This document shows positions 43,203-50,289 of a stretch of DNA of 64,000 bases, piece after piece; positions within the stretch are counted from its first letter, which is position 1, and every line of letters starts with the position of its first letter. The stretch comes from PLanc-01 sp034678485. GTDB taxonomy: Bacteria; Planctomycetota; Phycisphaerae; Sedimentisphaerales; Anaerobacaceae. Position numbers and translations under genes: made by a program. The notes below the pieces were generated by a model. It saw only the letters and a program-made list of their open reading frames with translations. It was not told where the DNA came from and made no database searches. The DNA lies in assembly GCA_034678485.1 (NCBI GenBank), contig JAXDBU010000124.1, forward strand, positions 1 to 64,000, read 5' to 3'.

Positions 43203-43605
43203 GATCGTGTATCCCGTTCGTCGGCTTCGGCCGTGCCTTCAATTGATGTTCTGCGAAAACCGTCAACGGGTTCAGTAGATACGATTGGCCCATCCGCGTC
43301 AAGATTCGATCTACTGGAAGCTGGCGATGGGTAAGAGACTGTCGCCGGACCACCATGTCATTCTGAGCAACGCGCAGAACCCGGGCCGCGGACTTGAGAG
43401 ACCTCTCGTTCGACAGCCAGATGGTTCGCTCCGCTCACCATGACAAGCTGGACCGACGTGCTGCGACAGCTCCCAAGGCACCCCGGCAGTCGCGGACGCG
43501 GAATCTCCGTTCCCGGTATTCAAACGCAGCCTTCACGGCGTTATCATGGCGGGGTCTCCTGCGAAAGCGGGAGCGGCGTCGTTCGTATCTTTGGCCAAGG
43601 TTGGG
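43203..43605. other. Divergent intergenic region with a dispersed repeat
   Basis: A 400-base region between the divergent ATPase and GT-C genes. The repeat copy at 43356-43445 fills part of it; no gene is supported in the rest. Confidence 0.4.
43356..43445. repeat. Dispersed GTCATCCTGAG-type repeat, degenerate copy 2
   Basis: The stretch runs from TGTCATTCTGAG to CACCATGACA and has the same inverted-end logic as the copies at 18868 and 50016, including the internal GGTTCGCTCCGCTC, but its middle differs. Confidence 0.45.
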
Positions 43606-45963
43606 ATGAATCGCCACGAATTACTCCGATCCGACAGGGTCCGACTGGCCTTGCTCATAGGGCTGTGCACGGCTCTCGGCATCTATCTGATCCTCATGAC
43701 TGCTGTCATCACCAAGGACGGCGTCTTCTACATCGAGCAGGCCAAAGTGCTCTGGCAAGACCCGGCCGGCGTCTGCACGCGGTGCCCGCCGGGCTATCCC
43801 TTTCTGCTGTGGACCAGCCACCGGATCGCAAGTCTGTTCGTCTCGGGGGACTCGCCGGCATCGTGGGCGAATTCGGCGCGAGCGGTCACGCTGCTGTGCC
43901 GTGTTCTGGCTTTGATCCCGCTGTACTTCCTTGGCAAACGACTCGTGGGGGCGGGCCACAGTTTCTGGGCGTTGCTCGTGCTCGTCGTGCTGCCATACCC
44001 AGCCTTTTACGGCAGCGACACATTGCGAGAGTGGCCGTATATACTGTTCCTGAGCACGGGCGTGCTCCTGTTGTACTGGGGACTGACGACCAGGCGGTGG
44101 TGGGTATTCGCACTGGTCGGCCTGGATGCGGGGCTCGGCTGTCTGGTCCGGCCGGAATGCCTGCAACTGCTCGCCTGTGCTCTGCTTGGACTGTTCGTCG
44201 CCGAAGACTCGTCACGCGTCATACGTCATGCGTCGTGCGGGAGGCAGACTTGGACTCGTATCTCGCGATGCGCTGCGGGTCTGGTGATGGTGGGTGTGCT
44301 TGGCATGTCGGTTGCGCCCTATGTCCACGCACGAGGGGGTATCACGCCGGATCAGTTGAGACCGTCGCCGTTCAATATGGCGCCCGTCATCAGCGCGGTG
44401 GGGTCCAAGGCGGCACAGGATATCCCGCTGGAGTTCGAGGTCCGCCAGGGGGAATTGTTGGAACTGCCCATCCGCGCCAGCGATCCGGACAATGACGCGA
44501 TATCGTTCTCGCTGGCACAGATAGCGAAGGCATCTCGGCCGGTATACGTATTCCGATCCGCGACACTGAACGCGAGTTTCTGGACGATCTCCGAGCAGGA
44601 GAAAGACCTGCTGACGACCCACCATCCCAAGACGTGGGAGTACGAAGGCATCGCCTGGTACGCCTATAGCCATCCCGACGCCAAGCCGGGCTTGCAGCCT
44701 GTCTATCGGTTCTGGTCCCCCGCCAGCCAGCGGCATTTCTACACTGCGAGCGAGTCCGAGAAGGAGGCCGTCATCGCAGAATCGACCTCCGACTCATGGA
44801 CCTGTGAGGGAATCGTGTTCTACGCATTCGGAGAGAAGAACCGCCCTGCGGATGTCGCGGCGGTGTATCGGCTCTGGGACGCAGAGCGGGGATTCTCCTG
44901 GGCGACGACTCCGTCGGCCGGATCGGATGTCAGAGAAGACTCTGTCGCGTGGCACGTCCACCTGGCCGGGGCGCCGCCCGCCGGCGCCGGGATCGAGGAC
45001 GGCGTGTTCCGCTGGCGTCCCGGCGCCGCCCAGCAAGGCGAGTACACGATGAACATCATCGTCACCGATGGGAAGCTGCCATGCTGCCAGTTGGTGACCG
45101 TCCGTGTCACGGGTGCGGGCTCGGTGCATCAACATCGGCTTCACGAGGAGTGGTCGCCCACCCATGCCGGGATGGCACTCTGCTGCTGGGCACAGCTATG
45201 GAATCTGAACGCCGTCGCCCTGCGATCTCCTGCCCTCCGCGATCTGGCGAGAGCGGTGAACAACGTGGTCGCCGGCATCGGCGAGGACCTTATGGTCATC
45301 CTGGTCCTCCCGTGGATTCTGGGATTGCACCTCTATCTCAGGCGTCGAGCAGGGACCCTGGAGCGGGTCCTGATTGCCGCGGTCCTCATCGTCAATGTGG
45401 GTTTGATGCTCTGTCGACAGGTTTGGGTCGAGTCCGGGTCCGACCGACGCTACGCCGTGCCGATGATCTCGCTGACAATCCTCTTTCTCCCGATCGGACT
45501 CGATGCCCTGTCGGCGGCGCTCGGCTGCATCCGCGCACTGCGGGCCAAACCCCCGTCATTCTGGTTCCGCGTCCTTCTGATGGGCAGCATCGTCTCGTGC
45601 ATGCCCAAACTCCTTCTCACTCCTCTGCGGTCGGAGAAGATCGGCCTTCGCAAAGCCGGCGAATGGCTGTATCAGAACACGCCGGCCGATTCTGTGGTCG
45701 CCGAGCCGGATCGTCGCGTCAGTTTCTATGGCCGGCGCCGGGGTCTTTACTACGAGCAACACCCCGACTCGCGAAAGGCGGACTACGTCGTCGAAATCGC
45801 CCGCGGCGAGCCAATACAAATGCTCGAGGGCTGGACGCAGGTCTATTCCACAGCCCTCGATCGCAGAAGCAACAAGAAGGTGATCATCTACCGCACGCAG
45901 CCGCCGAACCATCAGGCCGGTGCGGTCGAGATCTCGAATGACGGTGATCGGGGCGGTCGGTGA
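43606..45963 (+). CDS. GT-C-like membrane glycosyltransferase with an extracytoplasmic DUF5648/cadherin-like insert
   Basis: A 785-residue membrane protein. ATG 43606 has AAGG upstream; a GTG start further upstream lacks support. Residues 1-240 form about seven transmembrane helices with TKDGVFYIEQAKVLWQDP in the first loop and RPECLQLL, as in polyprenyl-phosphate-dependent GT-C (PMT/ArnT-like) enzymes. Residues about 245-540 are soluble: a cadherin/Ig-like start (PLEFEVRQGELLELPIRASD PDND), two or three DUF5648-like modules (VYVFRSATLNASFWTISEQE, VYRFWSPASQRHFYTASESE), and a closing Ig-like part (GEYTMNIIVTDGKLP). Several more helices and a C-terminal soluble part follow (RVSFYGRRRGLYYEQHP). 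It probably transfers a sugar from a lipid carrier outside the membrane; donor and acceptor are unknown. The next gene starts 30 bases on. Confidence 0.7.
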   Translation: MNRHELLRSDRVRLALLIGLCTALGIYLILMTAVITKDGVFYIEQAKVLWQDPAGVCTRCPPGYPFLLWTSHRIASLFVSGDSPASWANSARAVTLLCRVLALIPLYFLGKRLVGAGHSFWALLVLVVLPYPAFYGSDTLREWPYILFLSTGVLLLYWGLTTRRWWVFALVGLDAGLGCLVRPECLQLLACALLGLFVAEDSSRVIRHASCGRQTWTRISRCAAGLVMVGVLGMSVAPYVHARGGITPDQLRPSPFNMAPVISAVGSKAAQDIPLEFEVRQGELLELPIRASDPDNDAISFSLAQIAKASRPVYVFRSATLNASFWTISEQEKDLLTTHHPKTWEYEGIAWYAYSHPDAKPGLQPVYRFWSPASQRHFYTASESEKEAVIAESTSDSWTCEGIVFYAFGEKNRPADVAAVYRLWDAERGFSWATTPSAGSDVREDSVAWHVHLAGAPPAGAGIEDGVFRWRPGAAQQGEYTMNIIVTDGKLPCCQLVTVRVTGAGSVHQHRLHEEWSPTHAGMALCCWAQLWNLNAVALRSPALRDLARAVNNVVAGIGEDLMVILVLPWILGLHLYLRRRAGTLERVLIAAVLIVNVGLMLCRQVWVESGSDRRYAVPMISLTILFLPIGLDALSAALGCIRALRAKPPSFWFRVLLMGSIVSCMPKLLLTPLRSEKIGLRKAGEWLYQNTPADSVVAEPDRRVSFYGRRRGLYYEQHPDSRKADYVVEIARGEPIQMLEGWTQVYSTALDRRSNKKVIIYRTQPPNHQAGAVEISNDGDRGGR

Positions 45964-45993
45964 ACAGTGTCGGTGTGCAGGAGTCACGTGGTT

Positions 45994-47217
45994 ATGGATA
46001 ACTCTGTGGCAGGAATCAGATCGAAGAAGACCCTGCGCGTGGCGGGCCTGATGTCCGGCACGTCGGCCGACGGGGTCAATGTCGCCATCGTGGACATTCA
46101 CGGCCGCAAGGTCGAGCTGCTCGCTTATGAAACGTTCCCGTACTCCCCTGCCATGCGGAAGAGCATCCTCGCCCTGTGCCGGCCTGAGACCGCGAGCGTC
46201 AACAACATCTGCCATCTCAACCACGTGCTGGGAGAGGTCTTCGCGGAAGCGGTCGTCACGCTGTGCGGCCGGAGCGGCATCCCGCTGGCTTCCATCGACC
46301 TGATCGGCTCGCACGGACAGACGATCTGGCACAGCCCGCAGGGTCCGCGGTATCGCGGGCGGACGATCCGCTCAACCCTCCAGATCGGCGAGCCCTCGCG
46401 GATCGCCCAGCGGACCGGGATCACGACGGTGGCCGACTTCCGACCGCGAGATATGGCCGCAGGGGGCGAAGGCGCCCCGTTGGTGCCCTACGCGGATCAT
46501 GTGCTCTTCTCCGACCGGAAGCTGTGCCGGGCGGTGCAGAACATCGGCGGCATCGCCAATGTGACGTTCCTCCCTGCTGGTAGTGACGCCGTAGGGCGTT
46601 CCTCTTTGCGCCCTTACGGGCACACTACGAACGAAGTCGTCATCGCCTTCGACACCGGGCCGGGGAACATGGTCATGGATGACCTGATCCGCCGGATCAC
46701 GGAAGGCAAACGCCACTACGACCGTGGCGGGGCCATGGCTGCCAGGGGCAACGTACGCGAGGCCCTCTTGAGACAGATGCTCCGCCATCCCTTCCTCCGA
46801 CGCCGGCCACCCAAGTCCACCGGCCGGGAGCAGTTCGGGCAATCGTATTGCGAGCGGCTTTACAGAGAGGCCCGAAGACTGAGGTTGTCCGCGGAGGACA
46901 CGCTCGCGACGGCCACCGCGTTCACCGCCGCCACCATTGCGACAGCCTGTCGCAGATTCCTGCCCAGGATGCCCGATGAGATGATCCTCTGCGGCGGCGG
47001 CGCCCACAACGCGACGCTCGTGCAGATGTTGCAGTCGCAGCTTGCGGACGTTAGAATCCGCTCGATGGACGAATTCGGCATCAGCGTCGATGCCAAGGAA
47101 GCCGTCTCGTTCGCCGTTCTGGCATACGCTACGATCCACGGCGTCGCCAACAACATCCCGAGCGTCACCGGGGCAAACGAGCCGGTCGTATTAGGGAAGA
47201 TCGTGCCGGGACGATGA
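45994..47217 (+). CDS. anmK: Anhydro-N-acetylmuramic acid kinase AnmK
   Basis: A 407-residue sugar kinase that converts 1,6-anhydro-MurNAc to MurNAc-6-phosphate in cell-wall recycling. Family motifs are clear: RVAGLMSGTSADGVNVAIVD, LIGSHGQTIWHSP, LQIGEPSRIAQRTGITTVAD, VQNIGGIANVTFLP, AFDTGPGNMVMDDLI, ILCGGGAHNATL and DAKEAVSFAVLAY. ATG 45994 (AGGAG ten bases upstream) is chosen; GTG 45988 is possible. Between VTFLP and AFDTGPGN about 17 residues (AGSDAVGRSSLRPYGHTTN) are extra; the DNA there is a near-palindrome, so a short element seems to have inserted in frame. MurQ, which uses the product, follows after a 175-bp palindromic element. Confidence 0.9.
   Translation: MDNSVAGIRSKKTLRVAGLMSGTSADGVNVAIVDIHGRKVELLAYETFPYSPAMRKSILALCRPETASVNNICHLNHVLGEVFAEAVVTLCGRSGIPLASIDLIGSHGQTIWHSPQGPRYRGRTIRSTLQIGEPSRIAQRTGITTVADFRPRDMAAGGEGAPLVPYADHVLFSDRKLCRAVQNIGGIANVTFLPAGSDAVGRSSLRPYGHTTNEVVIAFDTGPGNMVMDDLIRRITEGKRHYDRGGAMAARGNVREALLRQMLRHPFLRRRPPKSTGREQFGQSYCERLYREARRLRLSAEDTLATATAFTAATIATACRRFLPRMPDEMILCGGGAHNATLVQMLQSQLADVRIRSMDEFGISVDAKEAVSFAVLAYATIHGVANNIPSVTGANEPVVLGKIVPGR
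46580..46628. repeat. Palindromic element inserted in frame in anmK
   Basis: GTAGTGACGCCGTAGGGCG and GCGCCCTTACGGGCACACTAC form an imperfect inverted repeat with a short loop (TTCCTCTTT), inside the coding region. It adds about 17 codons at a point where AnmK proteins normally have a short loop. Confidence 0.5.
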
Positions 47218-47220
47218 CTT

Positions 47221-47395
47221 GGAGTTCTGCAAAATGGGCATTCGGCCTGCTTTGGGAGGGAAAAATCTGCTTCACGATTTTCCCCTCCCAAATCATATAA
47301 ACTTGACAAGGAACCGGTCAGATGGATTCTTCAAGGAAATCGTGAAACAGATTTCCTTGAAGAATATAGGCCGAATGCCCATTTTACAGAACTCC
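47221..47395. repeat. 175-bp nested palindrome with two hairpins whose loops are complementary
   Basis: Outer arms 47221-47248 and 47368-47395 (28 bases, one mismatch; GGAGTTCTGCAAAATGGGCA...). Inside are hairpin A (47251-47292, 17-bp stem TTTGGGAGGGAAAAATC, one mismatch, loop TGCTTCAC) and hairpin B (47326-47365, perfect 16-bp stem ATTCTTCAAGGAAATC, loop GTGAAACA). The two eight-base loops are complementary at seven of eight positions. The whole can fold as a three-way structure with a possible kissing loop. It fills the anmK-murQ gap, is much less GC-rich than its neighbours, and ends two bases before the murQ ATG. It looks like a mobile palindromic element or a structured RNA. Confidence 0.8.
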
Positions 47396-47397
47396 CG

Positions 47398-48363
47398 ATG
47401 ACTACGCACCAACACCTGCCCACCACCGAGAAACGCAACCCCCGAAGCGCCGCGATCGACACACTGTCCACAATCGAGATCGTGGACCTCATCAACTCGG
47501 AGGACCAGACGGTACCCAAGGCAGTCGGCTCCCAGCGGAAGAGCATCGCGGCGGCCATCGACATGATCGTCGGGCGGTTTCGCGCCGGCGGCCGGCTCTT
47601 CTACGTCGGCGCCGGCACCAGCGGCCGACTGGGCGTCCTGGACGCCTCCGAATGCCCGCCCACCTTCGGCGTCAAGCGGTCGCTGATCCAGGGCATCATC
47701 GCCGGCGGCCGGCGGGCTCTGATCCGCTCGATCGAGGGAGCGGAGGACCATCCCGAGGACGGCGCTGCGGCCCTTGACAAGAAGCGAGTCACGTCCCGCG
47801 ACGTGGTGGTGGGCCTGGCCGCCTGCGGCCTGACACCTTTCGTGCACGGCGCCCTTCGTCGGGCCAGACAGATCGGCGCCGCGACGGTCTGCGTGACCTG
47901 CGCACCCGAGGTCGTCAAGTCGATCCCCGCCGAGATCATCATCAACCCGGTCGTCGGGCCGGAGGTGGTCACCGGATCGACCCGGATGAAAGCAGGCACC
48001 GCCACCAAGCTCGTGCTCAACCTGCTCACGACGACGGCGATGATCAAGCTCGGCAAGGTCCACGGCAATCTCATGGTCGATCTCCAGGCGGCGAACAACA
48101 AGCTTCGCGACCGCTCGTTGCGGATCGTCATGGAACTGACGGGACTGCCCCGCGCAAAGGCCGCGTCGCTATTGCGGCGGGCCGAGGGCAAGGTCAAACC
48201 CGCGGTCGTCATGCACTTTCGCAGGACCGATCTGCCTGGAGCCGTGAAGATTCTCGACGCCTGCGGCCAGTCCTTGCGAGAGGCTATGGAGAACCCCGGC
48301 GGGGAAACTCGAAGCACGAAATCCCAAATCCGAAACAAATCCAAAACCAAGAAATCCAAATGA
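47398..48363 (+). CDS. murQ: N-acetylmuramic acid 6-phosphate etherase MurQ
   Basis: A 321-residue enzyme that removes the lactyl group from MurNAc-6-phosphate to give GlcNAc-6-phosphate and D-lactate. Motifs: TEKRNPRSAAIDTLST, FYVGAGTSGRLGVLDASECP PTFG, IEGAEDHPEDG, NPVVGPEVVTGSTRMKAGTA TKLVLN and GNLMVDLQAANNKL. The ATG at 47398 follows directly on the 175-bp palindrome and has no visible Shine-Dalgarno, so the element may have replaced the original leader. The last ~22 residues (GGETRSTKSQIRNKSKTKKS) are low-complexity and are encoded by the dispersed AT-rich repeat that begins at 48304, so the natural stop was probably lost to it. anmK and murQ together give the MurNAc recycling route. 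Confidence 0.9.
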   Translation: MTTHQHLPTTEKRNPRSAAIDTLSTIEIVDLINSEDQTVPKAVGSQRKSIAAAIDMIVGRFRAGGRLFYVGAGTSGRLGVLDASECPPTFGVKRSLIQGIIAGGRRALIRSIEGAEDHPEDGAAALDKKRVTSRDVVVGLAACGLTPFVHGALRRARQIGAATVCVTCAPEVVKSIPAEIIINPVVGPEVVTGSTRMKAGTATKLVLNLLTTTAMIKLGKVHGNLMVDLQAANNKLRDRSLRIVMELTGLPRAKAASLLRRAEGKVKPAVVMHFRRTDLPGAVKILDACGQSLREAMENPGGETRSTKSQIRNKSKTKKSK

Positions 48364-48462
48364 CCGAAACGCTGGCACACGTCGGCAAATCCCGTTTTGA
48401 ATTTGGAGGTTCGGTCATTTGAGCTTGTTTTGAATTTCGATATTCGAATTTCGGATTTCAAC
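48304..48462. repeat. AT-rich dispersed imperfect palindrome, copy 2 (overlaps murQ 3' end)
   Basis: Left part AAACTCGAAGCACGAAATCC and AAATCCGAAACAAATCC; right part TTTCGATATTCGAATTTCGGATTT. The ends are roughly inverted, and the words recur in the copy at 33649-33830. It supplies the last codons of murQ and then fills the space before the symporter gene. Confidence 0.55.
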
Positions 48463-48515
48463 GGGAAGGACGACGCATTATCGAAGGCGTAATCGCACAA
48501 CAAGCGGGCGGGTCG

Positions 48516-49940
48516 TTGAGTTGGCTCGACGGGGCCATCATCGCAGGCGCGGTGCTGCTGCTGTTCGTCATCTCCTACGTCTTCGGCCGCAAGGAGAAGG
48601 ATACCGAAGACTATTTCCTGGGCGGGCGTCGGGTCCCCTGGATCGTCGCCTGCCTGTCGTTCGTCGCCACCGAGATCAGCGCCCTGACCATCGTCGGGAT
48701 GCCCCACAAGGCCTTCGTGGAAGACTGGCGGTGGATTCAATTCATCCTCGGCCTGGCCCTGGCGAGAGTGATCGTGGCGTTCCTCTTCATCCCGGCGTTC
48801 TACAAGCACCGTTGCACGAGCATCTACGAGTTCCTGGGCCATCGTTTCGGTCCGGCCACTCAATACACCAGTTCGATCTACTTTCTGATCACGCGTCTGC
48901 TCGCCTCCGGCCTGCGGCTGTACGTGACCTGCATGGCCGTCGGGCTGCTCATGGACTGGCCGCTGGTCGCGACGATCTCCCTGTTCACCGTCATCAGCAT
49001 CCTGTTCATCGGTTTCGGCGGCATCAAGGCGGTCGTCTGGGCCGGCGCATACGAGGCCCTGTTCTTCGTGGCGGCCGGCGCGATGGTGGTCGCCTATCTG
49101 GTCGGCCATATGGACAACGGCGTCGTCTCGGCCCTGCAGACCGCCCGCGAGGCCGGCCGGCTGAGCACGTTCGACTTCCGTCTGAACCTCAACGACGCCG
49201 GCACGTTCTGGGCGGCCATGACGTGCGGCTTCTTCACCGGCCTGGTCTCCTTTGGCGCCGACCAGGAGATGGTCCAGCGGCTCCTCACCGTCGAGACCCG
49301 TCGAGGCAGCCAGAAGACCATCGTGACGACCATCGTCACGGCCCTGCCGGTCTACTGGCTCTACCTGCTCATCGGGACGCTTCTGTATGTGTTCTATTCG
49401 CAGCATCCCGAGCTGCCGCAGCCGCAGAAGGCCAAAGAGGTCTTCCCTTATTTCGCGCGGACCGTCCTGCCCGCCGGCATCAAGGGTCTGGTCCTCGGCG
49501 CGGTCATCATGGCCAGCATCGATTCGCCGCTGAGTTCGCTGAGTTCGTCCTTCGTCAGCGACATCTACCGCCGGCTCATTCGCACACAGGCCAGCGAGAG
49601 ACACTATCTGCTGGTCTCACGTATCGCGGTCGTCTGCTTCGGCCTGGTCCTCGCGGGAATAGCCTTCGCCTGCTCTCCGGTCGAGAGCCTCGTCGATTTC
49701 GCCTTTCAGGTGTTCGCGCTGCCGGGCGGCCCCATGCTGGGCGTCTTCCTCCTGGGCCTGCTGACGCGACGACGGGCCAATCTCACGAATATCCCCGCCA
49801 TGCTCATCAGCACCGCGATCTGTACCGTGCTGCTAATCCTGATCTGGACGGGCACGCTGCGCCTCGGCTGGACCTGGCTGATCGTCGTCGGGACAGCCAG
49901 CACGATGATCCTCGGCTACCTACTGCCCTCTCACCGGTAG
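48516..49940 (+). CDS. Sodium:solute symporter (SSS family)
   Basis: A 474-residue (from TTG 48516) transporter with about 13 transmembrane helices. Family features: DTEDYFLGGRRVPWIVACLS FVATEISALTIVG, the FGGIKAVVWAGAYEALFF region and ASIDSPLSSLSSSFVSDIYR. It should import a small organic solute with Na+; next to anmK and murQ, anhydro-muropeptide sugars or another amino sugar are plausible, but this is inference. TTG 48516 has no good ribosome site. In frame upstream, ATT 48477 lies six bases after GGAAGGA (48464-48470) and would add 13 residues, so the real start may be the rare ATT or a mutated ATG. Confidence 0.85.
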   Translation: MSWLDGAIIAGAVLLLFVISYVFGRKEKDTEDYFLGGRRVPWIVACLSFVATEISALTIVGMPHKAFVEDWRWIQFILGLALARVIVAFLFIPAFYKHRCTSIYEFLGHRFGPATQYTSSIYFLITRLLASGLRLYVTCMAVGLLMDWPLVATISLFTVISILFIGFGGIKAVVWAGAYEALFFVAAGAMVVAYLVGHMDNGVVSALQTAREAGRLSTFDFRLNLNDAGTFWAAMTCGFFTGLVSFGADQEMVQRLLTVETRRGSQKTIVTTIVTALPVYWLYLLIGTLLYVFYSQHPELPQPQKAKEVFPYFARTVLPAGIKGLVLGAVIMASIDSPLSSLSSSFVSDIYRRLIRTQASERHYLLVSRIAVVCFGLVLAGIAFACSPVESLVDFAFQVFALPGGPMLGVFLLGLLTRRRANLTNIPAMLISTAICTVLLILIWTGTLRLGWTWLIVVGTASTMILGYLLPSHR

Positions 49941-50015
49941 GCAGAGAAGACGCCGGCACGCGTCCTGAAAACCATCTCATACGGACAAGGGATGATTCAT
50001 GCGCTGGCTTGATCT

Positions 50016-50142
50016 TGTCATCCTGAGGCAGGGCCGAAGGATCTGGGCATCGTATGAGAGATTGCTCTCAGTCGCAGGCCGGACCCTTCACTGCGCTGCG
50101 CTGCGTTCAGAGCTTGCCCTGAGCTTGCCGAAGGGATGACAC
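50016..50142. repeat. Dispersed GTCATCCTGAG-type palindromic repeat, copy 3
   Basis: Starts TTGTCATCCTGAGG and ends GAAGGGATGACAC, so the ends are inverted. Internal text (CAGTCGCAGGCCGGACCCTTCA) matches the copy at 18868-18971. It lies between two convergent genes. Confidence 0.6.
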
Positions 50143-50229
50143 ACACGCAGAGGTTTTTCCGAATCTGTATCAGAATGCCCTCCGACCTGTCCTGGTGAGC
50201 AAAGCGAATCCGCCGGGCTTGAAAGAAAC

Positions 50230-50253
50230 GGGGCCGGTCTTTCAACCGGCCCC
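50230..50253 (-). terminator. Terminator of the autotransporter gene
   Basis: On the minus strand GGGGCCGGT, a six-base loop, ACCGGCCCC and then GTTTCTTTC, 37 bases after the stop. Confidence 0.7.
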
Positions 50254-50289
50254 TGATGCACGTCAGACAAGGACATTCGACAACACGGT

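Noticed and set aside
47219..47401. A 60-residue frame in the anmK-murQ spacer
   Set aside because: It is only the translation of the 175-bp palindrome; the same peptide words appear on both strands because of the inverted repeat.
47601..49604. A 667-residue minus-strand frame across murQ and the symporter
   Set aside because: Antisense to two recognised genes and runs through the dispersed repeat.
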